Of a stretch of 64,000 bases of DNA, positions 37,675 to 48,900 are shown one piece after another; positions within the stretch are counted from its first letter, which is position 1, and every line of letters starts with the position of its first letter. A model generated the notes under the pieces. It made no database searches and was not told where the DNA came from. It worked only from the letters and a program-made list of their open reading frames with translations. This DNA comes from Theocolax elegans (taxonomy: Eukaryota > Arthropoda > Insecta > Hymenoptera > Cerocephalidae), in the NCBI GenBank assembly GCA_026168455.1, contig CM047430.1, positions 71,029,044 through 71,093,043 of the forward strand, in the 5' to 3' direction. The translations under genes and the position numbers were made by a program.

Positions 37675-38472
37675 CCATTTAGAGAAACTGTGGTACAGCC
37701 ACAAAAAAGCAATAATTCTCTATCAATGAGTAATTCTGATAAACATGTATCAGCATCATTAGGAAAAAAAAAGTTCGAATAAATTGATCTAGGAAAAACA
37801 TACCGAATGACCTTATCACAAACAGACATTAACATTGCGAGCAATAGTACAAGCGATTCACATTTATCATCTAATGTAAATAGATCACCTTTTCCAATGT
37901 CAATTACACGTAAATCAATTATGAGAAATCAAATTATTGAAAATAATAATAACAAAAGTAAAGCAGATCAATCTGTCCGAAAAAATTATGCAAAAAAAGC
38001 TCGTATAGTTGATCTCAAAGAAACATTTCAAATGACCGTACCTAATGAAAAAATATATAAATGATAACGTAAACAGAGAATACGTTACCACGAGTACAAG
38101 TTGTTCTACTATTTATAAAGAAAATTCAATTATATCATCTGCGTTTAACCAAAACAAGCATTTAAAAGAGAATTGAGAAGGGAAAAGTCATTTGTAAATA
38201 AAATGACAATTTCAAGCAATTATGTTTAATTAAAAGTAAACTCCGATGTAGTATCTATGACGAATAAACAAACTAAAAGTAATAACTACATAATAGATTT
38301 GGGACAAACATTTGAATTAAAAAATGACAATGTATTGGAATTAAAAGAAGTACTTACTCTTAAACAAACGACGCATATTGATACAGTAATAAATAAACAT
38401 TACATAGGGAAAATGAATTTATTATGCACAAATTGTAATGCAAAGCATAAATACTGTAATTCCCAATTTTAA
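37675..38472 (+). pseudogene. degraded Ser/Asn-rich protein gene with a repeated DLxxTF/Y motif
   Basis: Not recognised. One frame reads through 37675-38064 with a TAA at 37780-37782, breaks with stops at 38062-38067, and reopens at 38257-38472. Between 38090 and 38180 a neighbouring frame looks more protein-like, which points to frameshifts. The translation is rich in Ser, Asn and Lys. It repeats a short motif three times at irregular spacing: IDLGKTYRMT, VDLKETFQMT and IDLGQTFELK. Such tethered short motifs in disordered sequence recall scaffold proteins such as the KNL1/Spc105 kinetochore protein, but that link is speculation. The copy is intronless as far as visible. Confidence 0.45.
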
Positions 38473-38654
38473 TCAATAATTTCTTGACAATTAGAAAATG
38501 TTATTTGAAGGCACTCATAGAAAATCTAAACATTTTTTTGAAAATATACGTAGAATCAATAATATATTTTCTTTTGCTTCTTTAAATGCAAATGTGGTTA
38601 ACTTCACCTCCCAAAGATCAGGACCTTATTTCTTTCTTTCCGGGTACCCGCACA

Positions 38655-39239
38655 CTCCTACTATTTACACATATACATACGTTGTATTCAATCCAGTCGG
38701 CCATGGAACCAAATCGAAAATTTTTAAAATATATATAGACGTATTGACCGGTTATATGTGTGTTTTTACGCATAAAAATGCATTTGAATTTGTTCAACCC
38801 GGCAAAGGAGCAAAATCTAAAATTTTAAAAATATCGACGTTTTGGCCGGTTATATGTGTGTTTTACGCATAAAAATGCATTTGAATTTGTTCAACCTGGA
38901 AAACGAGCAAAATCATAAATTTTGAAAAAATCGACGTTTTGGCCGGTTATATGCATATATTTTTACATATCTAATTCATTCGAAATCAATCCAGCCGGCC
39001 GTGCAACGAAATCGAAAATTTTCAAAATATCGACGTTTTGGCCAGTTATATGCATGTATTTATTTATACATAAGAATACATTCCAATTCAATCCAGCCGG
39101 CCGTGAAACGAAATCGAAAATTTTCAAAATATAGACGTTTTGGCCGATTATGTGTGTATTTTTAGGCATAAAAATGCATTTGAATATGTTCAACCCGGCA
39201 AACGAGCAAAATGTAAAAGTTTGAAAATATCGATGTTTT
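38655..39239 (+). repeat. satellite array, left part (~6 monomers)
   Basis: First monomers of the 97-98 bp satellite that fills the rest of the window, recognised by the GACGTTTTGGCC core recurring near 38728, 38831, 38932, 39032 and 39133. Spacing is slightly irregular (about 98-103). The outermost monomer is diverged, as expected at an array edge. It stops at 39239, 78 bases before the DNA transposon. Confidence 0.9.
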
Positions 39240-39317
39240 CTCGCGTAAAAATAATACCTTTTGGACACATTGGGCTTAGATATTGCAAAATCCTTTTGAA
39301 CACCTGTGAGGAAAATG
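39240..39317. other. 78-bp non-satellite spacer left of the transposon
   Basis: Sequence between the last left-hand monomer and the left TIR that resembles neither. No partner is seen at the right end, where monomer sequence abuts the TIR directly. Confidence 0.5.
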
Positions 39318-39496
39318 TTGGATAAGTGGTGGAAAAGTGGTGGAAATAGTTATGTCCCAAGTATGATGATTATGTTGTTAAAGCACAATATTTCAAACCC
39401 TATGAAAAGTATTTCCAGCAGTGCTACAATACTTTCGAAACATACGGGCAACATTTGAACCATATTTTGCTTATTTAAATATATAAATAATTATGA
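39318..39496 (+). repeat. left terminal inverted repeat of the DNA transposon
   Basis: Begins TTGGATAAGTGGTGG and pairs with the complement of 43325-43500. GTGGTGGAAA occurs twice at the tip, a possible subterminal transposase-binding motif. The match ends within an ATATAAATAATT stretch. Confidence 0.85.
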
Positions 39497-39755
39497 CAAA
39501 CAAATAATTGTATTACAAAGAATTCTTAACTCGTATAACCAGTAAACAAAAAGCACTATTAACAGTATTTTATAATTCAGTGTCTCAGTAATAACAGAAA
39601 AATTAATACTTAATTATTCTAAGTAAAAGATTTTTTTTTTATAACATTTTAAAACTATGTTTATTAGTGAAGATACATTAACTCAAATTAAAATTACAAT
39701 TGAAACATAAAAATACACACATAAATAGAATGTAACTCATTAAATTTAATTTTTT

Positions 39756-40928
39756 CTATTCAATTTCTTTATTTCTTTTGGCTTCTTCAGCTCGAAGCGT
39801 GCCGCATAAATAATTGAGCACGTCCGTGAATTCCGATGGTGATAACCTATGGGTGCATTTTCTGTTCACGTAATCTGAAAAGACATAAATTTAAATATAC
39901 ATTTAATAATAAAAAAATTTGAACTTTGCTTCCTCGTAATTGTTAACTTATTAAGAAATTAATTAATTTTATTTGTCAGGATTTTTATTAGCTTATAATG
40001 AATTAATAAACTAATTTAGAATAAAAATAAACTTACATTCGATACAAGTGACAATGTCCTTTGGTACACATGGCCTATTTTTTGACTTGCCTCTTGCGCA
40101 CTTTCGTTTCAAATTGTTTATCCCTACCAACCATTTTAATAAACGACGCGTCATCTCTTTCGGATTTGTTAACCAGCGTTGAACAAATATGAGGTCTGCC
40201 TTGTCGATCCATATATTATATGCTTCGCACATTTGTACGCGTCCATTTCCCGCTTGTCGACACGTCACTAAAGGGTCTGCCTCTTGATTCTCCTCAGCAA
40301 CAGTAAGTACATCGTTCTGTAAAAATTAAAAAAGTTAAATATAAGTAAGTTAAACTTTATTTCTATTCTAAAATTATTTTATGACTCTCTACAAAGTCAC
40401 ACTCTTAGTGGAAGTATTTTTATTGCACTATAATCGAAAAGAATTATTAAAAACCAAATTAAATTTTACCTCTTTATTTCTTTTATTCCTCGTTGTATAC
40501 TCATCAGCCATTCTTTTTGCTGCAATTTTCTTTTTCATGTCTTGTAACAATTTTTCTAATTTAGCAATTTTATCAGCGTCTGTATTGCTTGGTATTTCAG
40601 CACCGTCATTACCATCGCTGTCATCGTTAATATTACTTGAATAATAACCACTGCCTTGATTAATATTACAACTAAATTATCGTTGAAGTCGAGCTGCCGG
40701 GTTCCAAATCTTCAAATATCGTTTGTTGGAGCAATAATTGGGAGTTCGTTGCATCTTGAATTTCAAGTCTGTTTTTTGGGATGTCTTTTCCTTCTGAACC
40801 AATAATTTTTTCTCAGATACAGCTATTTTACTCGTTATATTGTTTCCTTTAGTTAAAATTTCACACAAATCGTCGATACTTATTATACTGGTTATTTTGC
40901 TTTTAAGCCAAATTACTAATGCATACAT
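39756..40928 (-). pseudogene. BEN-domain-like gene carried by the transposon, spliced, one in-frame stop
   Basis: Three exons on the - strand (40928-40470, 40316-40037, 39874-39756) with GT-AG borders and matching phases give about 285 codons. The start (MYALVIWLKSK) resembles the N-terminus of many insect transposon-linked proteins. A Lys/Gln-rich middle and a probable coiled coil (DKIAKLEKLLQDMKKK) follow. The last two exons carry a helical domain (MTRRLLKWLVG, then IEYYVNRKC and FTDVLNYLCGTLRAEE) whose pattern fits BEN, a DNA-binding domain. A TAA at 40679-40677 interrupts exon 1 at codon 84 without changing frame. It faces away from the transposase. DUF4806-type domains are the main alternative. 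Confidence 0.6.
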
Positions 40929-41231
40929 TTTAAAAATGATCTTTTGCTTCTCGAAAAATTCACACACTCACTTCGAATGACGAATTGCTCATTTTATGCG
41001 ATGGCGAGGAAAGAAGTTGTACGAATCATCAAAAAGAAGGTTTTGCAGAACAAAGAGTGAACTTAGTTTTTTGCAGTTCGATTTTGAATATACAAAACAT
41101 ACTCTGAAGTTATTTTTTTTGTTTACTTTTGTTTTATTGCCACCTTCAAGTTGATTACACTAATAAACAATTTATTGTTAACCTTTCTAATATTGAAAAT
41201 ATGAGATAGAACAGCATTTGCATTTTCGAAA
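40929..41231. promoter_or_regulatory. shared divergent promoter region of the transposon genes
   Basis: Only about 300 bases separate the start of the BEN-like gene (-) from the ATG of the transposase (+). AT-rich, with no clear TATA motif that I can assign. The role is inferred from position only. Confidence 0.35.
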
Positions 41232-43182
41232 ATGAGTAAGCGACCTAATTGTTTTCAAAACTGTTCGCGTGATTTGCAAAAAAGATTAAAAAATATATGC
41301 AGCCGAGAATCACCAAATATTTATCACGAATTAACAATAAGCAGTGAAGGCACTTTATTAAACGTAAGTAATGTTATTTTATTTTATTTTTTAATTTTTC
41401 AATAATATAATAGAATAAATAATCTTTAGATTATTGATAATACGTGTGAACCTGAGAATCGTAACGCTAGTAGTAGTTTCTATGTAACCATAATCAAGGA
41501 ATCAGTAGATGAAAAAAAATGCCCTTTATATAACCAAAATTGTTTCCAACTAACGTATAATTCTAACTAAAATATAATTGAAAAAACAATTAATTTATCG
41601 TTTATTTGGTATACCGACGGTGTTCAAATTTTTAAATCATCGAAATTTAGTATTTGGGGGTTTTTTCTTATAATTTTAGAATTATGTTACAAAGAGCGTT
41701 ACAAAATTCAAAATATTCTTTTAATTGGATTATGGTTCGGAGATAAAAAGCCAAATCCAAACTTGTTTTTAAAACCTTTGGTAGAACCCTTAAAACAATT
41801 ATTTCGCGGCATACCTATGTTTATAAAAGATTTAAACAAAATTATTAATGTAACCGGATCCATAATGGCTGGTACTTGCGATTTACCAGCGAAAGCGCTT
41901 TTCTTAAATATGCACCAATACAACGGGAGATTTGGTTGTCAAATTTGTAAAGAAGAAGGCTTAGTTATCGATCACACAAGAGTGTATCCATACAAAAAAG
42001 ATTTAAGACTTCGATCTGAGGAAGAATCGTTAAACCATGCCTTGCAAGCTTGTACTGTGAAAAGGCCGGTATGTGGTGTAAAAGGGCCTACAGTAATTTC
42101 TAAAATTTGTATTAAATTTATCACATCTACTGCAGTAGATGTGATGCATTGCGTTTTCGAAGGATGCGTCAAACGTTTGAGGAAATTATGGTTTAATTCT
42201 AAATCTGAAAATTATTCTATTTCCAATTTTATAGACGTTATTGATTATCGGTTATCATCTATAAAGCCTCCAGCGTTTGTAGCAAGAAGACCTCGACCTG
42301 TGAAAACACATTTTAATTATTGGAAAGCTTCTGAATATAAAAATTGGTTTTTTTATTATTCATTGCCTGTTTTACATGAGATTTTACCTGTAGATTATTA
42401 TAATCATTATATGTTACTTTTGCTAGGAATTTACCTTTTGTGTAGAAAAACTGTTACTCAAGAAGAAGTTAATTTTGCTAATAAGCTATTAAAAGAATTT
42501 GTATCACGTTTTCAGGATTTTTACGCATTAAAAAACATGTCATGTAATCTTCACAGTCTCCGACATTTGACTGATGTTGTACGCCATTTGGGTCCTCTTT
42601 GGACCACTTCGTGTTTTCCGCTAGAGGATATCATTGGGCAACTTAAGTATTTAGTTCACGGGTCTAATGCGCCGCAAGTTAACAAATGTGAAACATTCAT
42701 TTTTTATTGTCGGCAAAATGTATAAATTAAACAATGCAAGTGCAATCAAATTGTCAATTGAAAAGCTTCCAGGTAACAAATTTTTGTTTAAATCACTTAT
42801 TAAATCTAACATATTGTTTACGTCTGAGTCTAAAGAACGTAATAGGTTAACCAAATCTCATTTTGTAAAATACGAAGATGCACCTTCTAAAATACGTGTT
42901 GGATCTATTAAAAATTTTATAAAAATAAGTATTTGTTACTGTCAGAAATTTTGCGAAAGCAATGGCATATATTATGCTTTGATTCAAGAATGTGATGTGA
43001 ACTATTCCTTCTATATCAACTTTCGTGCTACTAAATTAGAATTTATTCGTAAATGTACCCTTACAAATAAGATTAGTACCGTAAATATAAGCCGCTTAAA
43101 ACACGTATGCTATCATGTACTTATTTTAAATACGAATACTTTCTATCTTATAGAACCTGTAAATAATTTAGTAATCGAATAA
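41232..43182 (+). pseudogene. CACTA/EnSpm-like (tnp2-type) transposase, broken
   Basis: Exon 1 is 41232-41363 (MSKRPNCFQNCSRD..., donor GTAAGT) and exon 2 starts at 41430, in phase. The conserved core reads WYTDGVQIFKSSKFSIW, then ERYKIQNILLIGLWFGDKKP, GSIMAGTCDLPAKALFLN, FGCQICKEEG, STAVDVMHCVFEGCVKRL (the tnp2 DxMH...G signature) and a DUF4218-like end (LHSLRHLTDVVRHLGPLW...FPLEDIIGQLKYLVHGS). A TAA at 41568-41570 cuts the N-terminal part. The core frame ends at 42725, and the natural C-terminus (KMYKLNNASAIK... to 43182) continues in another frame, so there is a frameshift near 42660-42725. The N-terminal part seems short for the family. Not active as it stands. Confidence 0.8.
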
Positions 43183-43324
43183 ATGTTACTTCTTTATGAG
43201 TTTTAATAAAAATAATATAAAAAGTACCTTAAAAAACATTATTTTCAATTTACAAAAATAATTTATCAATATTTAAATTATAAATTTCTTTATTATAAAG
43301 CTGTTTCCACATAATAATTATTTT

Positions 43325-43500
43325 ATAATTATTTATATATTTAAATTAACAAAATATGGTTCAAATATTGCCCGTATTTTTCGAAAGTATTGTAGCACTG
43401 TTGGGAATACTTTTGATAAGGTTTGGAATATTGTGCTTTAACAACATAATCATCATACTGGGCCATAGCAGTTTCCACCACATTTCCACCACTTTTCCAA
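43325..43500 (-). repeat. right terminal inverted repeat of the DNA transposon
   Basis: Read on the - strand it begins TTGGAAAAGTGGTGG and follows the left TIR closely, with scattered substitutions and one-base indels. Satellite monomer sequence (TTTTGAAAATATCGACG) starts at 43501. Confidence 0.85.
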
Positions 43501-43931
43501 TTTTGAAAATATCGACGTTTGGGCCGGGTATATGTGTGTTTTCAGGCATAAAAATGCATTTCAATTTGTTCAACCAGGCAAACGAGCAAAATCTAAAATT
43601 TTGATAATATCGACGTTTTGGCGGGTTATATGCATATATTTTTACATATCGAAATACATTCGAAAATCAATCCAGCCAGGCGTGCAACGAAATCGAAAAT
43701 TTCCAAAATACACATAAGAATACATTCCAATTCATTCCAGCCGGCCGTGAAACGAAAACGAAAATCTTCAAAATATAGACGTTTTGGCCGGTTATATGCA
43801 TATATTCACACATAAAAATACATCGCATTCAAAATAGCCGGTCAGAAAACGAAATCGAAAATATTCAAAATATAGACGTTTTGGCCGGTTATATGTGTGT
43901 TTTTAGATACAAAATTGCATTTGAATTTGAT
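43501..43931 (+). repeat. satellite array between transposon and retrotransposon
   Basis: About four and a half monomers of the 97-98 bp satellite. They match a block starting near 48755 monomer for monomer, including unusual features such as the truncated monomer near 43700. Confidence 0.9.
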
Positions 43932-44754
43932 AAAACAGTATATTTAACTTTTGTGAACCATAAGGATTGTATTCCAATAAATTTTCATATAAACATAAAA
44001 GGAACAAAATTACAAAGAGTGGAAAATACAAAGTATCTAGGAATTATTTTGACTGTCACATGAGATGGGATAAGCACATAGAGTACATATACAAAAGACG
44101 AAATATCTAACTTTTATCTTTCACAAAATAGCTAAAATCATGTCCACTGATACTCTCAGAACACTGTATTATGCTTTTACCACAGCATAATCTGTTACGG
44201 AATAATAGCTTGGGGTGGTGCATATACAAATATCAAATCTATAATACAAAATCAACAAAATAGATTACTTAAAATAATTAATAAAATAAATTTATAAGCG
44301 ATAAAAATCCAATGAACAATGACAAACTTTTTATTTTGAATCCCTTAGTTTCATTATAGTACATTGCAAGAATTTATAAAAACTCAAAAAGTATAACAAG
44401 AAATAGGAATATCCAAATGCCACGTCGATGTAGCAATGTCAGTTCAAAGAACAGCTATGTAAGAGCAGTAAGCCATTACAATACCTTACCAAACGAACTT
44501 AAAATATAGATAATATTAAAGTAAGAAAAGCAAAATTAAAAACTGGATCAAGACAAACATATAAAGAATTAGTATGAATAACTCAGTAAAATTGATTGTA
44601 CTCGAATAAAAATATTGGTTTTGTAAGTTAATTAGTCAAAAAAATCAGGTACTTGCAAACACATCAATAATTAATTCATTTTTAAACAGATAAAAATAAT
44701 CATTTGTTAGATGTGTAAATCCTGCATTGGAAGTCCTACAGGATACGGCAGTAT

Positions 44755-45120
44755 TTGACAAATTGTTACTTAATGTTAGAACATATCTATGCGCAAATGG
44801 TAAATGTAACAAGTACTACAAACGATCGCATCGCAGAATATCTGTTTACAACTACAATAAAAATGGAAAAAACAGAAAATATCAGCAATTTAATTCTATT
44901 TGCAACTGAAGTAATTAATATGAACTTTCTTGAAGAGGCATATAAATTTTCAGTTGCAGAGGATGCGGTGAGTTTGAGTGATAAACAAAAAGCTATACCG
45001 GATAAAACATTGAAAAAAGACAAAAAACATCTATTTGATAAGGTCTGTGAAACAAAAATTAATCGAGTATTTCCTGGTTTTAAATACATAAGTTTTGTAA
45101 AAGAAAATACCAGAATGTAA
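44755..45120 (+). CDS. unrecognised open frame inside the retrotransposon insertion
   Basis: 121-codon frame, Lys/Glu/Thr-rich, no domain recognised, no signal peptide or membrane segment. It follows the reverse-transcriptase remnant, and several stops follow it. It may be part of the element's 3' region, a second insertion, or a captured exon. It may also be chance in AT-rich DNA. Confidence 0.2.
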   Translation: MTNCYLMLEHIYAQMVNVTSTTNDRIAEYLFTTTIKMEKTENISNLILFATEVINMNFLEEAYKFSVAEDAVSLSDKQKAIPDKTLKKDKKHLFDKVCETKINRVFPGFKYISFVKENTRM

Positions 45121-45814
45121 CAAAGTTAAAGATAAAGTTGTAAAAGAAAAATATGATCCTATAGAATCAGTATATACTAAAATAGATAAATGGCTGAAGA
45201 TAATGCCACAAATATGAAGGTCACTAATCCACCAGGGAAGAAATTACAGCAAGTTAACTCTTACCGCATGTCCTATGGAGATCTAAACTACATTGGATCG
45301 ATAAAGCAATTTTTTATTTTGATAGGGGAATAAGAGGAAAACAAATTTTTACAAATTCTGTTTACCCACTGAAACAGCAGCCTAAATACAAAGATCTAGT
45401 AGTTATAGATGATATAGTATTTACATCAGCATGTAAATGTGATTCTTCAAAACACATCAGGAAATGTTTCCACATTACAGAGTCACTTGTGCGGTTGGAC
45501 TCACTTGCCCTGCAAGACTAAACAACATCGAGAAAATTATTTTTGCAAGAAACAGAAAATGCGACAACAGAAACGTTCACAACTGCTAGAGCCATGTTAA
45601 CAAGATTTTGGTGAAAAAATAAGGAAAAAATGTTTAAACAAGTAATAATATTAAACAATAATATGAGCATATAAATTTAAAGTGTTTAAAAAAAAAATGT
45701 AAAAGAGTGATGCACTAAACAGTATACTAGTTATATTGATTAAGTTGCAAAACTCTTATTTAAATAAAGTATTAGGTTAAATTAGTATTAGGATATAGTG
45801 TTAAGTTCTCCGGC

Positions 45815-45850
45815 TCCTATGTACAGGTGCAGTGTGCACCTCTATAGGAT
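45815..45850 (+). other. 3' hairpin of the non-LTR element
   Basis: TCCTAT and AGGTGCA pair with TGCACCT and ATAGGA to form an interrupted stem 60-90 bases from the 3' end. Hairpins near the 3' end serve as reverse-transcriptase recognition signals in several non-LTR families; that role here is inferred. Confidence 0.5.
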
Positions 45851-45882
45851 ACATTTTTATTGTAAAATATTGTAATGTCTGG

Positions 45883-45908
45883 AGTTAATAAATAAACAAA
45901 TAAACAAA
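45883..45908 (+). repeat. octamer tail of the non-LTR element
   Basis: AATAAACA repeated about twice plus partial units and a short A-run ends the insertion, immediately before the target-site duplication. Short tandem 3' tails are typical of CR1-like and related elements. Confidence 0.6.
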
Positions 45909-48900
45909 AATTTGATCAACCCGTTTGGGCTGGTTATATGTGTGTTTTAGGCACAAAAATACATTTTCTATGTTCAACCCAGCAAACGAGCAAAATCTAA
46001 AATTTTGAAATTTCGACGTTTTGGCGGGTTATATACATGTATTTACACATAAAAATACATTCGAATTCAATCCAGACGGCCGTGCAAAGAATTCGAATAA
46101 TTTTCAACATATAGCCCGTTTTGGCCGGGTATTATGCATATATTTACTTATAAAAAAAACATTCGAGAATCAATCTATCCGGCCGTTGCAACGAAATTGA
46201 AAATTTCAAAAATAGACGTTTTGGCCGTTATATGTGTGTTTTAGGCACAAAAATGCATTTGAATTTGATCAAACCCGGCACACGAGCAAATCAAAAATAT
46301 TGAAAATATCGACGTGTTTTGGACGGTTTATATGTGTGTTTTAAGGCACACAAATGCATTTGAATATGCTCAACTCGGCAAACTGGCAAAATCTAAATTT
46401 TGAAATTTCGACATTTGGCGGGTTATATGCATGTATTTCCACATAAAAACACATTCCAATTCAAGTCCCAGGCGGCCGGGAAACGAAATCGCAAATTTTC
46501 AAATATAGATGTTTTGGCCGGTAATATGTGTGTTTTTTACGCATAAAAATGTATTTGAATTGTTCAACCCAGCAAACGAGCAAAATGTAAAATTTTGAAA
46601 ATATCGACGTTTTGGCGGGTTATACGTGTGTTTTTAGGCACAAAAATGCATTTGAATATGTTCAACCCGGCAAACGAGCAAATTCAAAAATTTTGAAAAT
46701 ATCGACATTTTGGCCTATTATATGTGTATTTTAGGCACAAAAATGCATTTGAATATGTTCAATCCGGCAATCGAGCAAAATCTAAAATTTTGAAATTTCG
46801 ACATTTGGCGGTTTATATGCATGTATTTACACATAAAGACACATTCCAATTCAATCCAGGCGGCCGTGAAACGAATTCGAACATTTTCAAATTATAGACG
46901 TTTTGGCCGGTAATATGTGTGTTTTTACGCATAAAAATGTATTTGAATTGTTCAACCCGGCAAACGAGCAAAATCTAAAATTTTGGAAATATCGACGTTT
47001 TGGCGGGTAATATGCATCAATTTTTACATATAAAAATACATTCGAAAACAATCCAGCAAGTCGTGCAACGAAATCGAAAATTTTGAAAATATCGACGTTT
47101 TGGCCAGTTATATGCATGTTTATACACATAAGAAAACATTCCAATTCATTCCAGCCAGCCGTGAAGCGAAAACGAAACTCTTCAAGATATAGACGTTTTG
47201 GCCGATTAAATGCATATATTTACACATAAAAATACATCGCATTCAAAATATCCGGTCATGCAACGAAATCGAAAATTTTCAAAATATAGACGTTTTGGCC
47301 GGTTATATGTGTGTTTTCAGGCACAAAAAAGCATTTGAATTTGATCAACCCGGCACACGAGCAAAATAAAAAATTTTGAAAATATAGACGTTTTGGTTGG
47401 TTATATGTGTGTTTTTAGGCACACAAATGCATTTTTATATTTTCCACCCGGCAAACGAGCACAATCTAAAGTTTTGAAATTTCGACGTTTTGGCGGGTTA
47501 TATACATGTATTTACACATAAGAATACATTCGAATTCAATCCAGCCGGCCGTGCAAAGGACTCAATAATATTCAACATATAGACGTTTTGGCCGGGTATA
47601 TGCATATATTTACTTATAAAAATACATTCGAAATCAATCTATCCGGCCGTGCAACGAAATAGAAAATTTTGAAATTTCGACATTTTGCGCGTTATATGCA
47701 TGTATTTACAAATAAAAACACATTCCAAGTCAATCCAGGCAGCCGTGAAACGATATCGAAAATTTTCAAAATATAGATGTTTTGGCAGGTAATATGTGTG
47801 TTTTTACGCATAAAAATGTATTTGAATTTGTTCAACCCGGCAAACGAGCAAAATCAAAAATTCTGAAAATATCGACGTTTTGGCCGGTTATATGTGTGTT
47901 TTTAGACAAAAAATGCTTTTGAATTTGGTCAACCCGACACACGAGCAAAATCAAAAATTTTGAAAATATCGACGTTTTGGCCGGTCATATGTGTGTTTTA
48001 AGGCACAAAAATGGATTTGAATATGCTCAACCCGGCAAACGAGCAAAATCAAAAATTTTGAAAATATCGACGTTTTGGTCAGTTATATGCATGTTTTTAC
48101 ACATAAGAATACATTCCAATTCATTCCAGCCGGCCGTGAAACGAAAACGAAACCTTCAAAATATTGACGTTTTGGTCGGTTATATGCATTTATTTACACA
48201 TAAAAATACATCGCATTCAAAATAGTCGGACATGGAACGAAATCAAAAATTTTCAAAATAAGACGATTTGGCCGGTAATATGTGTGTTTTTACGCATAAA
48301 AATGTATTTGAATTTTTTCAACCCGGCAAACGAGCAAAATAAAAAATTCTGAAAATATCGACGTTTTAGTCGGTTATATGTGTGTTTTTAGACACAAAAA
48401 TGCATTTGAATTTGGTCAACCCGGCACACGAGCAAAATCATAATTTTTGAAAATATCGACGTTTTGGCCGGTTATATGTGTGTTTTAAGGCACAAAAATG
48501 GATTGGAATATGCTCAACCCGGCAAACGAGCAAAATCTAAAATTTTGAAATTTCGACATTCGGCGGGTTATATGCATGTATTTACACATCAAAACACATT
48601 TATATTCAATCCAGGCGGCCGTGAAACGAAATCGAAAATTTTCAAAATATAGATGTTTTGGCCGGAAATATGTGTGTTTTTACGCATAAAAATGTATTCG
48701 AATTGTTCGACCCGGCAAACGAGCAAAATCTAAAATATTGAAAAAATAGACGTTTTGGCGGGTTATATGTGTGTTTTCGGGCATAAAAATGCATTTGAAT
48801 TTGTTCAACCAGGCAAACGAGCAAAATCTAAAATTTTGATAATATCGACGTTTTGGCGGGTTATATGCATATATTTTTACATATCGAAATACATTCGAAA

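Larger units (their letters stand above)
39318..43500. mobile_element. 4.18-kb DNA transposon with long TIRs, CACTA/EnSpm-like transposase and BEN-like gene
   Basis: The left TIR (39318-39496) and right TIR (43325-43500) are imperfect reverse complements of about 175 bp. They include GTGGTGGAAA tandem motifs at the tips and the shared stretch ATGATGATTATGTTGTTAAA. Inside lie a transposase on + and a BEN-like gene on -, transcribed divergently. Satellite monomers lie directly on the right and 78 bases away on the left, so the element is inserted in the array. No clear target duplication is visible because the left edge has lost or changed array sequence. Both genes are broken, so it is not autonomous. 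Confidence 0.85.
43932..45908 (+). mobile_element. 5'-truncated non-LTR retrotransposon fragment with TSD
   Basis: The insertion is flanked by AATTTGAT (43924-43931 and 45909-45916). Its 5' part (to about 44590) is a degraded C-terminus of a reverse transcriptase protein: ENTKYLGIIL, then RWDKHIEYIYKR, IAKIMSTDTLRTLYYAF, IAWGGAY, QNQQNRLLKIINKI and, later, HYNTLPNELK, spread over frames with stops. This is the post-catalytic region typical of jockey/CR1-type elements. The 3' end has a hairpin and a tail of AATAAACA octamers. Dead copy. The middle (44640-45700) is not recognised. Confidence 0.75.
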
